Source: Rhinolophus ferrumequinum
Lineage: Eukaryota > Chordata > Mammalia > Chiroptera > Rhinolophidae
Direction: 5' to 3'
Assembly (NCBI RefSeq): GCF_004115265.2
Contig: NC_046301.1
Coordinates: 39,148,714 to 39,212,713, forward strand
DNA length: 64,000 nt
Shown: positions 1 to 13,200 of the stretch, piece by piece
Position numbering within the stretch: the stretch's first letter is position 1
Layout: each line of letters opens with the position of its first letter
The notes under the pieces: model-generated
What the model was told of the DNA's origin: nothing
The model's database searches: none
Seen by the model: only the letters and a program-made list of their open reading frames with translations
Made by a program: the position numbers and the translations under genes

Positions 1-699
1 GAGCTCTGGGCACATAACAGTGGACAGGAACTCTCAGTTCCCTGGGGAAGACAATCAGTAAACAAGTAAACAAACAATGAGGGCTTGGCAAATAGTAGTA
101 TTTTCATTATTGTTATCACTGATTCTTATTTATTAGAATCGACCACTTATAATGAAATCTATACAAGAAGCCATACTTTTATTTTCTTGTGTGGTAGATG
201 TCAGTGAACTACCTGGTCTTTCATAGAAATATCTACCAACCTCTGTTGTAGACAGCTTTTAGGGGAGAGAAAAAGAGCCACATACTTTAATTGTGTCTTT
301 GTTCAGTTGTCAGCTCCTCAGACGTGCCTTCGCTGATCCCCTCGCAACAAATATATTATCCCACTCTGTGACCCTTTAGCCTGCCTCATTGTTCTGCATA
401 GCACTCATTGGTTTTGTCCCCAACTCTGTCACCAGGGGCAGGAATAGCGATGAATAAGTGCATCCTGCTTATAAAGTATCATCTTTCACCCATCTGTGTT
501 TCATCTGATCCCTATCACAAAAGCATCTATATCCCTAATCCCCATCTTTTAATCCTCATGTTAAAGTGGCCACATTTCTCTCCACTTTACAAAGTAGCAT
601 TCTGTCTCCTGTTAATAAAGTCTCAGTTATTTATATGTATTTTATCTCTCCATCTTCCCTCCTGGTTACTAAGCGTCTTTCTTCTGCTGCTTTCAAGAC

Positions 700-945
700 T
701 TCATGAGCTGATCACACCACTGCACTATACACCTGAAACTAATATAAAAAATATCGAATGTCAACTATAATTTTTAAAACAATAGTCACAGAGTTGTAAA
801 GTATAGCATAGGGAATATAATCAATAATATTGTAATAACTATGTACAGTGTCAGATGGGTAATAGACTTATTGGGGTTATTACAGTGTATACAAATGTCT
901 AATCACTATGTTGTTTTGTACACCTGAAACTAATTAAGAAAAAAA
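700..945 (+). repeat. L1-type 3' end fragment
   Basis: The phrase TACACCTGAAACTAAT occurs twice (near 729 and 920) in AT-rich sequence, as is common in 3' ends of placental L1 elements. It is fragmentary and non-coding. The subfamily cannot be assigned by eye. Confidence 0.45.
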
Positions 946-2671
946 AATTTCAGCAGCTGATTCCAAGTCATTGGAACTGCACAGCCCAATGCAGTAGCCA
1001 CTAACCCCAGATGGTATTGAAACTGAACTTAAATTAATTAAGTTAAAAATAAGAATTCCGTTCTTTGGTTTCACTAGCCACATATCTAATGCTCAGCAGC
1101 TACGTAGAACCACACAGGTAGAAAATATTGTCACCATTGCAGAAAACTATTGAAAGTGCTGCCCTAAGCTATGAATTCTTGAGGTCAGAGGAGAAAATGA
1201 ACATTTATTAAACACCTACTGTATGCCAGGTTCTGGAAACCTTCATATTTTTATTTTGGGATAACTTTTTACTATGGAAAATTTCATACACATACAGAAG
1301 TAGACAGATAGTATAAAGGACACTCAAACACCCATCACTACTCATCTTCAACAATTATCAATTTGAAAAAAAAAATTTTTTTCAATATGATTTGAAGGCA
1401 AATCCCAGACTTATGTCACTTCACAGATCAATATTTAGGTTTATAACCTAATTGACAAGGACTTTAAAATATATATAACCTTCATTCCCACAATCATTTC
1501 CAACAAAATAAGCAGTAATTACTTAATATAAAAAAATACCCAGTCCATAGTCAAATACTCCCATTGCCCCTAAATCGTCTTTTTTACAGTTGTTTTTTCA
1601 AAATCCAAAGATCCATTCAAGGAATTCGTTTGTGTTTCTTTGGTCTCTTTTATTCTTTGACAGTCCTTTGCCTTTTGTTTAATGCCATTAGGGGGGAAAA
1701 AATGGGTCATTTGTCCTTGGCAATGTTTCACATTCTTCTGCATTTGCCTGTTTGCTTTGTCGTGGTGACATGTACTATGTCCCTCTATCCCCCGTATTTA
1801 CTGTAAGATCTGAAGGTTTGATTAGATTTGGGTGCAATTCTTTTCCCCAATGCCTACTTTTTCAAACTAATATTTTGCAATGTCACCTGTCCCAATTTGA
1901 AATGAAAGGCAGATAATCGAGCCGACTTACACAGATAATTTGAAAATCATAATATGATGCTGTAAGTGTAACACAAAGGAAAATAAAAGGAAAGCAATTT
2001 ACACATCCATGGACTATGCTTGCTGAGGTATGGATGTTTGGCATGCCTCACTAGGAGACGTGGTAAAGTTGTCTGGTGCCTTTGTCTGTTGGACGGAGCG
2101 TCATGGTGAATGTGACAGTCACAAACACCGACTAATGCAGGGGAGTGCACTGGGGAAGCAGACGCAGTAGCATAGACTTTGGTGATAATCATTTTCCAAA
2201 ATGGTGAACAACACTTGCAATTTCCAAACAAAACAAAGTCCAGACTTTCACAGTCCTCGCATTCCTGGAACCAAAATAATTAGTGTTTATGAGCAAGGTA
2301 GCTGAGTGCTACATTATTGTAAACAGGTTTTTCAAGGACACAAATGTCTTAGAGGGACATTTGGAGGCTGGGTGGCACAATTTCTTCACTGCGCTTGTGG
2401 GCCCCCCTTCTGGTAGATGCCAATTTCCAAAATGTCCCCTAGGGGGCGCAACCACTGAAACCCACTACGTAAAGGCATATTTCAGCACTTTACAGAAGTG
2501 TGGTATGCATGATCTTGTTTGATTTTTCTTTTTAATCCAGATGAAGAAAACAAGGTACAGAGAGGTTTAAAGGCTTGCTTTTGTTCGCACAGCAAGCCCA
2601 GTGGACACATTGGATCTGAACTTGGCACTTGCTGACAATAACATTCTCTCCCTTTCTTTTTTTTTGGGTGT

Positions 2672-2824
2672 TTTTTTTTTCCAATTAGAGTTCATTGGGG
2701 TGACAATTATTAGTAAAGTTACATAGATTTCAGGTGTACAATTCTATATTATATCATCTATAAATCACATTGCGTATTCACCACCCAGAGTCAGTTCTCC
2801 TTCCATCACCATATATTTGATCAA
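2672..2824 (-). repeat. L1-type 3' tail, reverse orientation
   Basis: A T-rich start is followed by a block closely matching a second copy at about 57,845-58,000 in the same orientation. Both share GTACAATTCTAT or its near variant, CATCACATTG-like words, ACCCAGAGTCAGTTCTC and ATCACCATATATTTG. The leading T-run is a reversed poly(A) tail, so the element lies on the minus strand. Confidence 0.55.
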
Positions 2825-3254
2825 CAATAACCTTCTCTTAACCACAGTTATACCACATCTCTAGAAAAGAAAAGGGCATAGGAACTTATCCTAATACAGG
2901 TTCAACGTTATGAAGCTCTATTTTCTACACTGGCCTTTGAGTACCTGGCTTCAAAGCCCTACCCTGCCCTTTACTGACGGTGTGACTTAGGGCAAATTGT
3001 TCCTGTTTCCCACCCATGGAAGGTGGGTAACAGTACCTGGCTCACTAGTAAGTGTTCTAAGTTATGGAGTTAATCCACACGAGGTGCTCAGTGATCGTTG
3101 CTGTTGCTCTAAGTCCTTAAACACATTCAAGGAGGTCTCCGTTTAACAAATGAGGAAAGTGAGGTTCAGAAACGCTAAGGGACTTGCCAAAGGTAACGGA
3201 GACAGTCCTGAATTCACACCTGAGAGTTTTTAACTCGCTCTAATGCTCTCTCAG

Positions 3255-6200
3255 GACTTCCGGAAACTGCCCAGACCCCCAGCCCAGACTCCCGGGAAGG
3301 CTGCTTGGAAGAGGAGGAAGGACTGGTGCAGGAAGGCCCTGAGCTCCTGGACTTCAGTGTAGACGAGGTGGCAGAGCAGCTGACGCTAATGGATGCGGTG
3401 AGGACACGGGAGGGGCGTGGCGCGGGCGGGGGGCAGGTCCCACTGAGCACAAATCCTACCCATCCTCCACCACCACTCACCCGCCTCCGCTCAGGAACTC
3501 TTCTTGCGCGTGCGGCCCTGGGAGTGCCTGGGCTCCGTGTGGTCACAGCGGGACCGTCCAGGGGCCGCAGGCATTGCCCCCACTGTGCGCGCCACTGTGA
3601 CCCAGTTCAACACAGTGACCGGTTGCGTGCTGGGCTCGGTGCTCGGGGCGCCAGGCCTGGCCGCCCCTCAGAGGGCGCAGAGGCTGGAGAAGTGGATCCG
3701 CATCGCCCAGGTGCGAGTTGGAGAGGAGGGAACCGGGATGGGGGATGGAGGCAGAACCGAGGTCGGAAGAGAGGAAGGGGGCGGGCAGAAGGCAGAGGGC
3801 AGGGGCCTGGGAATGTGGAGACAATTGGGGCTGGGAGGTGCCTAAGTAAAAGCCTAGGAAGAGGCTATGCCAGGCTGGGCCCGGGACAGCAGAGGGACGT
3901 TGGACGGGTCTTCGGGTAAGAGGATGGGATGGGATGGGGAGTGATGGGGCGGGATAGGCTTGGAGGAGGGACCAAAGCCCAGAAAAGGGGGCAGAGGTCC
4001 CAAAAGAGAGTGGTTGGGGGCGGGCATGTGCCTCGGGGCTGAGAGGAAGAGTAAGAAATGGGGGTCCAGGAGAGAGAGAGTTGGGGCATGGCAAGAAGGG
4101 GGAGGGGAGGAACAGAAGGTTAAACCTGGTGTGAGATTAGGGTTCAGGGAGGAGGAGTTTGGGTCCAGAAGAGATGCTGTGGGCGCGTCTAGGGCCCAGG
4201 GAGACACAGGAGTGGGGACCCCAGAAGCCAAGGTCAGAAGTAGGGGTGGAGGCAGCTGTGGGGGAGTTGGGGCTCCCGGTGGGGGGGGAGGTTCTGCTGG
4301 AGGAGGAGACTGAGTCTTGGTAGCATGGCAGCTGTGGGACGAGTCGTCGGGGTCTGACCTAGGGTTAGAAGTCATGAGATCAAAAGGAAATCGTACCTGG
4401 GGGTCAGGCTTGGGGTCTGACCAGCGCCCCGACCCCACTCCCCAGCGCTGCAGGGAACTACGGAACTTCTCTTCCCTGCGCGCCATCCTGTCTGCCCTGC
4501 AGTCTAACCCTATATATCGGCTCAAGAGCAGCTGGGGCGCCGTGAGCAGGTGAGCAAGAATGGGGGGTGGGGGGGCGCTGGGGTGGGACCTCCTCATCAC
4601 CCCATTGCAGCTCTGACTCTCCCAGCCACCGACTCCTGACCCCTCTCCTGTGTCCCCAGGGAACCGTTATCCACTTTCAGGAAACTTTCACAGATTTTCT
4701 CTGATGAGAACAACCATCTAAGCAGCAGAGAGATTCTTTCCCAGGTACAGAGGGCTGGGGAGGGGACCTGGGAGGGTCAAGGCATCACATGTCCTAACAT
4801 TCAGCGTCCTTTCCCTAACTTCAGGAATGACCTTGCACTTGTATGTGGGCAGCCCCATGTTTTTACTGCCTCAGCTGTCCTCATGATAGCTCACACTTGG
4901 TAACTGCCTTATTTATTCATTCAACAAATACCAGAAGTTACAGGGAAAGGTCACTTAAGGCTAGAGTCATAGCAAAGAGTGGAAAAAAAAAATTGTGCCA
5001 GGGACTTGACTTTGATAAGCAAAACTAAAACATTGTGTGCCAACAGGTCAGACTAAGCTTCTAAGTGTAATTAGAGGCTGGTGCTTAGGGTGAGTCCAGA
5101 ATACATGAAATATTCTTCACATTCACCTCCTGCAGGTCTCCACCCTCAGAGACAGGATGCCCTCACTGCGCCCCGTCCGCCCAGGGTCTCCACCTCCTCC
5201 CCCCTTATTCTTATCTCTGCATGTCCTTAATTACACGTTCATTTGGCTGTTGCCTCTTTCCCTCCATAACGTGTGCTTCACAAGGCCAGGGTTTTTGTCT
5301 GTTTTGCTCATGGCTGCCTCCCCTGCACTCAGGACAGTGCCTGGCCCCGAGTAGGAGCTCAATATCTGTGAGTAAATGAATATCTCACATAAGGATGATC
5401 TCAAGGAACAAGGAGCTCTGCATTAAGCACCTACTGTGTACCAGGTCCTGTGCCAGAAGGCTTGGCCATGAACCAGAAAGACACAGTTCCTGCTCTGGGG
5501 GGGATTCAGGCTCCGGACAGCGGAGACACACAGTGCAATAACAACTGCTCCTGCAATGATATAATTAATTACCAGGCAGAGCAATGTCATGAAGGCGTTC
5601 AGGGCATTCCCAGGGGATTGCCTGGGGACCTGTTCCATCCAGGCCTGGGACAAAGATTCTAACCTGTGTTGAGACCGGCCCTGGATGCCATGGCACCCAC
5701 AAGTCCCACCTCTGATCACCCCCAGTGGGGCCAGTCCCCTGCTGCTTATCTATTCCCTGCCTTCCTCCCCCTGTTCATTTTCCCTTGCGTATGGCCTTTG
5801 CAACTTGTTTGTGATTGCTGAAAGCAAAATGGGTGTATATTGAGGCATCTTCCCTGAAGGAGGGTTCATAGAGACCCCAGGACTGCTCAGTCCTTCCCCC
5901 CCCCCAGGAGGAGGCCACTGACGGACTCCAAGAGGCGGACAACCCCCCAGGAAGCCTGCCTTCGGTGAGTGATGTCGTTTCAGATGGGGAACAGCTGGGT
6001 CCCTTGCAGGGGAAGGGAGCACAATGGGCTTGGTGATAGCTGAGAGTGACTGGAACTCTGGGGACCGCAGAAACTGCCCCCAGGCCCGGTCCCCTATCTC
6101 GGCACCTTTCTCACGGACCTGGTTATGCTGGACACAGCCCTGCCGGACATGCTAGAGGTCTGTCTCCTGCCCCTTGATTCTTGACCCCAGCACCCCTTGC

Positions 6201-9200
6201 CTGCAGCACAGTGGGCCTCCTGACATCCCACCCTTGACCCTGCCTGCATTCCCAACCCCAGCCCCCTTAGTGCAGTAGGGTTCCTGACATCCCAAGGAAC
6301 CTTGACCCTTGATCCTTGACCCTGGAGACTCCAGTTCCTTGACCCTGGAGACTCCAGTTCAGACAAAGTTTGCCCCCAGGGGGATCTCATCAACTTTGAG
6401 AAGAGGAGGAAGGTGAGTAGGGACTGGGGTGGGTGTGGGGGAAGACCAAGGTGGCAGCAGAGCATGGGTGGGGTCTCAGAAGCCACCCCCTCAGGAGTGG
6501 GAGATCCTGGCCCATATCCAGCAGCTGCAGAGGCGCTGTCGTGGCTACTGCCTGAGCCCCCGCCCGCCCATCCTGGCCACCCTGCGTGCCCAGCGCCAGC
6601 TCAGCGAGGAACAGAGGTGACCACCCTGTGGCCTAACCCAGCCCCACCCCAGCTGACCCTGGATCACACCCTGGATTTGGTTACCCCGTACACCTCTCCA
6701 AGTCGTAATATGCCCCTCCTGAGCCCTGCCCCCCAACCTGTGAACTTGCATTATCTCCAGCCCAACTGAGGGCCCCAAGTGACCTCCGACTTCAGACTTT
6801 GACTGCATCTGACTTTCTGACTTTAACATGCAGCTGACTATTCAACTTAACCATCCCGTCTGTTTTGTTTGCATCTCTGAACCTATCTGATCTGTGACCC
6901 CATTCGTAAGCCCCATCTGACTTGCTGAGCCTAACCATTGACCCCCAATTTTGAGTAACTGACTTCGATTTTGACGTATATTTGACTGTCTACCTCAGCT
7001 ATCCCAATCGTTTCCTTTCATTCTATTGAATCCATGACCCTAACCGTTGTCCCAATGATTATCTGAACTTGAACTCCATCCTTGACCCAGTTTGACTTCT
7101 TAGTCCCACCCTGTGAATCCCTGTGTGACCTGCCAACCAAGCCATCCATCTCATCCCTAATAAGACACTGATGCTGTGTGACCCCATTTACTACCCTGAC
7201 CCTGACATTTGGTGCCCAACATTTGGTGCCAAAACACCCAAAACCCAGCTCCCAAATTATTCTAACTCTTGTCTCCCAATCCATCCCCCCATTTGCATCT
7301 TGACCCCTCAGTTACCGCATCTCCCGTGTCATTGAGCCTCCAGCCGCCTCCTGCCCCAGCTCCCCACGTGTGCGGCGACGAATCAGCCTCACCAAGCGTC
7401 TCAGTGCGTGAGTCTCGGGGTGTCTGTGTGGGATGATATGGGCAGAAATGAGGGAGGCGGCTCCTGAAAGAGTGCCCTCAGCCTCAGCCCCTGTGCCCAT
7501 CCTCAGGAAGCTGTCCCGAGAGAGAGGCTCATCCCCTGGTGGAAGTCCTGGGGACCCCTCATCCCCCACCTCCAGGTGAGCATCCTGTTTGGTGAAGAGA
7601 CTGGAGATGGCAGGGTCAGAAGTCAGGGCAGCCACCACACCTCAGGCTCTGCATTTCGCCCAGTCTCTCCCCAGGGTCCCCCCCATCCAGTCCTAGAACC
7701 AGGGACCCTCCGCCTAGAAGTCCCCCGGCCTCTCCAGGGCCCCAGGGCCCCAGCACCAAGGTACCAGGCCTGCCTGTGTGTATGTGGGACTGTGGGCATC
7801 CAGGGCAGTATGTGTGTGTATACACGGGATTTGGGGCCAGGAGTGTACAGAGGAGATCGTACTCAGGCTTGCTCAGCACTTAGGGTTTCTCTTCACGGGA
7901 CCATGTGCATCTTCATGGCCCCGACTGAGGAATTGTTCGTGCATCTGGCATGTACTCAGACCTGGCCTGTGTGTCTGCTCACCCACAGGGCACTCCGGGG
8001 TGCAATCACACACTTTTGCGAGAATATGTTTGTACCCAGAAATTTGCATACCTAAAGGAGAAATGTGGCCACGTATATCCAAAATATCCACGGGACCATG
8101 TACAGGGCTGTTCATGGATATGTACTTGTGTATCTATGTAAAACAACTGTGAGCATATGTGTATGCTCACTGTGCTGTGTATACAGGATTTCTTATGTGT
8201 AAACATGGGTTTGTGTGTTTATCGATCATAAGTAAATTTGTGTAACAGGGAATGAGGATCCATAGGTGATGGGATTGTACGGATGTGGGCTTGTATGTGT
8301 ACCTTAACTGTGTGTCCCCAGGCTCCGGGTGTGTAGGGGCATGTATTGAATACATCAATGAGGGAGGGGCCTAGTGCTGTCCCACCACTCAGCCTGCCAC
8401 TCCCACTGCCTACAGCTGCCCCTGGCCTTGACCCTGAGCTGCCCTCCCACCCCTGTTGTGGGGCAGCAGGGCTTGGAAGTCCGGGTCATTCGCGTCAGCA
8501 TCGACAACGACCACGGTAACCTGTATCGAAGCATCCTGGTGAGGGGCTGGGCTGAGGACCTGCTGGGAGCAGCCCTGCCCTTGGGGCTCAGGCCATCACA
8601 GCTCACCTCATACCTTCTCTTCCCAGCTCACTAGTCAGGACAAGGCCCCCAGCGTGGTACAGAGAGCCTTGCAGAAGCACAATGTGGCCCAGCCCTGGGC
8701 CTGTGACTACCAGCTCTTCCAAGTCCTTCCTGGGGACAGGGGTGAGCAGAGACAGCTTGGAACCTGGGCTAGGGGGCAACTGGAAGGGCAGCCAAGTGAC
8801 CAGAGTCAAGGATGGCCCTAACAGGGCCATGAGGTGGTACAGGCACAGAGTAGGGGTAAGATGAAGCACAGTGGGGGAAAGAGGCAATAAAATATTTGTG
8901 CCTCAATTATATAGGTCATGTGGTTGTCCTGGCTCAGTGTGAGGAAAGGGGGCACCAAAGGTGTCTTCCTAGGATTTATGGGGAAATGAGATTGTCCAGG
9001 GTCAAACAGGAGAGGGCATGTAGGAAGTTGTCTGGGCTTAAATTATAAAATTATGAGGTTGTCCAGGCTCAACCTGGTAGGGTATGAGACTGAAGGGGGT
9101 CTGGGCTTCAATTTGAGAGGAAATTAGTTTGTTCAGGCTCAGCATGGGGACTCTGAAGGTATCTGAACTTGGCACAGGAGAAGGCCATATGGTATTGAAA

Positions 9201-9875
9201 TTCAGGGTAGGGGAGCAGGAGGTTGTCCAGTTTTTGCAAGGGAGAGGCAAGCGGTTGGTATGTTAAAGGACAGATATGAAGTAGGCTGGACATTAGGAAG
9301 GAATGTATGAGGTTGTTCAGGTGTCAAGTGTGAGGGCCACAGGTTGTGCAGGCTGGAAGGAGGAAGTCAGAAGTTGTCCGAGTTCATGGTGAGAACAGCA
9401 TGAACTTGGCTGGGAATTGGCTGTGGGGGAAGGGTAGGAAGGACAGGAAGTTGTTTAGGATTTGGGGCCTGTGTTTGCCCAGGCTTGTAGTGCAGACTGT
9501 GTAGACTCCATGGGAAATGGCAGGAGGTTGCCCAGGTTTGTGGTGGGGAGGAGACATGAGGTTCTGTGGCTTCAAGTGGGAAATTGCCTAGGTTCTGCCA
9601 ATGAGAGGAGAATGAGGTTGACTTCGCACTAGCTGAGGAGACCCAAGATTGTTCCAGCCCCAGGGTAAATGGCAGAAGATTACTTAGACCTAGGTCCCTT
9701 GTAGGGGAAGTTTGAGGTTGTGTGGGCCTTTCATCATTTTGTCCACACTTGGCCAGAGCTCCTGATTCCTGACAATGCCAACGTCTTCTATGCCATGAGT
9801 CCAGCCGCCCCTGGAGACTTCATGCTGCGGCGGAAGGAGCAGGCCTGGCACACAACCTCAGTCTCCCCAACCTGA
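3255..9875 (+). CDS. RGL3: RGL3, Ral guanine nucleotide dissociation stimulator-like 3 (3' 14 exons; 5' part outside window)
   Basis: RGL3 is a Ras effector of the RalGDS family that catalyses GDP/GTP exchange on Ral GTPases. Exons read: 3255-3397, 3495-3710, 4446-4549, 4660-4744, 5908-5964, 6071-6157, 6380-6412, 6495-6616, 7312-7407, 7507-7575, 7664-7760, 8416-8538, 8627-8741 and 9757-9875. All phases join in frame and give about 487 residues ending in SVSPT and TGA. The first visible exon enters the RasGEF (CDC25-like) domain at [17 protein letters not shown], and the domain continues through [35 protein letters not shown] and [15 protein letters not shown] Ser/Pro-rich linker follows, then the C-terminal Ras-association domain with [19 protein letters not shown]. 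The N-terminal REM region is not in the window. The donor after the exon ending at 6157 (GTCTGT) is weak. The linker exon at 8416 looks shorter than the human version as I remember it. Confidence 0.95.
6307..6362. repeat. Short tandem duplication in an RGL3 intron
   Basis: A unit of about 24 bp, CTTGACCCTGGAGACTCCAG plus TTC, occurs twice back to back. Just upstream, the phrase CCTGACATCCCA is also repeated (near 6,220 and 6,282). This makes most of the short intron before the 33-base exon tandemly repetitive. Confidence 0.75.
6617..7311. repeat. RGL3 intron of decayed TGACTT/TGACCC repeats
   Basis: No exon was found. The intron is filled with irregular repeats of short words such as CTGACTT, TTGACT and TGACCC at roughly 15-40 base spacing, which suggests an old tandem array that has diverged. 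A local doublet ACATTTGGTGCC also occurs near 7,205 and 7,219. Confidence 0.5.
7761..8415. repeat. TG-rich RGL3 intron
   Basis: This intron has many TGTGTRT words and no reading frame joined by splice sites. It looks like a degraded (TG)n-rich stretch. Predicted frames here are not coding. Confidence 0.45.
8915..9735 (+). repeat. Degenerate minisatellite in the last RGL3 intron
   Basis: Variants of GAGGTTGTCCAGGCT recur at least ten times, near 8922, 8990, 9025, 9057, 9127, 9220, 9310, 9342, 9371, 9447, 9525 and 9716, each followed by a G/A-rich spacer. Spacing is irregular (about 30-190 bases), so the array is old and partly deleted. It fills nearly the whole intron. Confidence 0.7.
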
Positions 9876-10240
9876 GGTGGCCCTCTCCTGCCTCCAAGAC
9901 ACAGGTCCCGAGGGAAGCTTCTATCACCATTCTGTCCCAGAAAGCTCCTGTTCCCCAGGAGAGCCCATTGAGCTCCAAAGCCTGTGCCCCTCCCTCAACT
10001 TTATTGGGCCCCATCCTGCTGACCCTCTTGGCACCGGATCCCTATTCCAAAGCCACCAGCCACGTGGCTGGTGGAGGGCTCCATCGCATACTGGGGATCA
10101 GACTCTTCCCCAGAGAAATCTTGTAACTGTTGGAGATGCATCAGAACTGACAGAAGTGGATGAAAACAGTGATCAAAGCTATGAAATAGGGATCAGTCTT
10201 GTTTGTTCTGCACCTGTGCCTCATGTTCACTCTTCATCAA

Positions 10241-10246
10241 AATAAA
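10241..10246 (+). terminator. RGL3: RGL3 polyadenylation signal
   Basis: A canonical AATAAA lies about 365 bases after the RGL3 stop codon. It is followed by an A-rich stretch, so the 3' UTR is short and ends just past here. Confidence 0.7.
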
Positions 10247-10289
10247 AATGTAAAAGAAAAGGAAAAACAAAACAAAGAGCCCTAGGAAA

Positions 10290-13200
10290 GGGGTGGGTGA
10301 GGCATGACTGGATGCTGGGGCACTGGTGGGGGTGGGATCGGGGGCTCTCGTACACACAGGGCTCAGGACTCTCTCCCCCAACATTTTTGGGGCAATATGC
10401 TTTCTGTCTGCTGTGCATATGGGAGATGAAGAAATGAAATCCCGTGGGAATCAGACAACTAACATCATCACCCCTGAGTCAATAAGGACTGAGGATAAAA
10501 GGAGAAGGTGAGTTGTCTGTCAGTACTGGGGTAGGAAGAAGAAACAGGCAGAGAAGGCAGAGATGAAGTAAGTTATAGGGCCGCCTGCAACAGAGTCATA
10601 ACAACAACAATGATAATAACATGCTCACTTTTGCACTCCACTCTGTACTGGACACTATCTAGGGGCTGTATAGCTCACTTATTAATCAGGATTTTCTATT
10701 TTAAAGAGTCGAAAAAGCCAATTCAAACAGACATGGGCAGAAAAAGGAAATGAATGGCTCATGTAATTGAAAAGATTCATTTTCCCAGCTTCAGGCACAG
10801 TAGGATCCATGGAGTCAAACTATGTCACCAGGATTTCGTTGCTGTCTCTTCGCTCTAATTTGCTCTAAGAATGAGACTGTCCATTGTCCCCTCTACCCCA
10901 AATCCAATCAATCACTTTCTCCTATGGTAATAGAACCAGTGATTTTTATCTGGTCACCCAGAGTAAAAACTGCATTTCCTGTCTCCTTGCTGCAAAATGT
11001 AGCCATGAGACTAAGTCCTGGCCAATGAGATATAAAGGGAAAGGATGTGGGTAAATGCCAGGTCCTGCCCTTCTTCCTTTTCTGCCTCCTGCTGTTTAGA
11101 AATAAAACATAGGGTGGATTATGTTGGACTGGGTGATTCACACCCTCTAAATTACTGAACAACAAACTGGAAAAAGCATGGCTGTCTGAGACCAGAGAGC
11201 TGCCATATAGTATTGCTGGTACTTGGATTGTTACATAAGAGAGAAATAAGTGTCTATCTTACTTAAGTCACTATTATTTGGGTCCTGGTTACAGTAGCCA
11301 AAAGAACATTTTAAGTAACATCGCCTTCCTCCATGGCAGGCTCACACCTCCTGCAGGCAGTGCCAGCTTTAAATCCCACCAGCTCCATCCTCCCATGCAA
11401 GGAGAACTGCTTTTTCCCATCAGCTCCAGCAAAAGCCCCACACGAGGAGATGCCCACTGGACGAACTTTTGTCATGTGGCCACCTCTGAACCAAAGACTG
11501 TGTTCAGAGGAATGAAATATGCTGATCAGTCAGGCCTGGGTCCTCTCCCCATTCTTTGAGGGGACAGAGAAATTTCAAGTCACAGGAGTGAAATCTGGAA
11601 GGGCACAAAAATGGAAATTACATTTGAATGTTGTTACTAGGAAAAGGGAGAATTCTGGTGAATGGGCAAAAATCATTGCCCAGGGTTCCAAACATTGTCC
11701 TTGGAGGAATAATGGGGGATGCCCAGGCCCTGTCTGGGGTGAAAGAGAAGATAGAAGAATCTAAGCATAATGTAGGGTCTGGTAAAAGACATTGCAGTAC
11801 ACAACATCCTACTTTACAGGCTTTAGGGGGGCGGCTGCTATGAGTATTAAGACCTTAGGACCAACTGGATGTAAGTAGCAATATCCTTGAACTAGCTTAA
11901 GAAAATAATTGCTGTATGATGTAATATGTGAATTATATATCAATAAAATACTTGCTATCCTTACCCAGTACTTACTATGTGCAGGCACTGTTTTAAGAAG
12001 TTGACATAATCTATTTCATTTAATCCTGATACTTAGCCCTATGGAGTAGGCACTACTATTTTGCCTATTTTATATATGAAATACTGAGACTAGGGAGGGT
12101 TAAGTAACTTATCCAAGGTAGCATGGGAATTGGCAGGGCTGGGGCCAACCTGAAGAACCTGCCATGTGCCGGAACATGTGCTCTTAACCCCTGGGCTAGT
12201 TTGCCTCTTCTAAGAACACTTTAAAGTTCCTGCCTCTTTTTCTCACAACACAGAGTCCACATGTCAATTTCCTGAGGAAGAGATTCTCACTTCTGTTTTT
12301 AAAAAGTGCAGGAGGACTCAGTCACAGCTGTATCTAGTGACTAGCACAAGACCAACTGTTTCCTTACATCTCTCAGCTGGGGTTTTCTCTAATCTCCACA
12401 AATATTTCTTAAGCTTCTACCGTGCCAGTCTCTGTTCTAGGTGCTGGGAACACAGAAATGAACAAAACAGACTAGTGGGGGCAGTGCATCAATAACGAAA
12501 CATCAGTATCATATGGTAGGTGATATTAAGGGGATGCAAAATAATAATAATAAAATAATAATAATAATAATAAGCCATTTAATGGTGATGGGAAGTGTGG
12601 GATGGGAGGGCTGCTATTTTAAATAGGATGGTCAGGGAGGGCTTCATTAAGGAGGTGACATTTGGGCAGAGGCCTGAGTGAAATGAAATGACCCCTGATA
12701 TTTAGAGGAAGAGCCTTCCACCAGAGGGAACAGACGGTGCAAAAGCCTATGTTAGTTTCACCACCAAGCAATTTCTTCACTCCTACTGGCAAAAAATGTT
12801 CTTGGCTACTCCATCTGTCCACTTTGTTGCCAAATAGAAAGCGACACCACCTCTCCCAGTAATGACAGGTAAAGTCCCAGGATGGAAGCTCATTGGTTGC
12901 ATCTGAATCACATGCCCACTCTGAACCAATCACTGTGCTCCATAGAATGGAGGGTTCTGCTTAGCTAACCTAGGTGGGCAGGAGCAGTGCGGTAGGTATC
13001 TCCCCTCCAAGCGTGTACCTCTGTGGATTTTACCCAGTTTAAGCTCGGCCCAAAGATAGCTTCTATAGTGTGTTCTGTAACTACTTTCCAGACTATTAAA
13101 AGTAACTGCATACTCCTTGTAAAATAAAATCCCGAGTATACAAATGTAAACAGCAATGTTTTTCCAAAAGAAAAAATAAAATCTCACACTCCAGAATATA

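Larger units (their letters stand above)
1..3254. other. Sequence 5' of the first visible RGL3 exon, no exon seen
   Basis: No conserved reading frame with usable splice sites was found here. The stretch is AT-rich and made of old interspersed repeats: an L1-like 3' end near 700-945, another old repeat near 1,240-1,720, an L1-like tail at 2,672-2,824 and MIR-like sequence near 3,130-3,200. Because the next exon starts inside the RGL3 reading frame (two bases of a split codon), this is most likely an RGL3 intron, with the 5' exons beyond the window edge. Confidence 0.6.

Noticed and set aside
408-770. 120-residue forward frame near the window start
   Set aside because: It runs into L1-type 3' sequence; no domain and no splice partners.
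3854-4600. 248-residue Pro/Ser-rich reverse frame
   Set aside because: It is antisense to an RGL3 intron and exon in G-rich sequence; no splice or family support.
7616-8206. Overlapping frames on both strands near 8 kb
   Set aside because: They lie in a TG-rich RGL3 intron and lack domain content.
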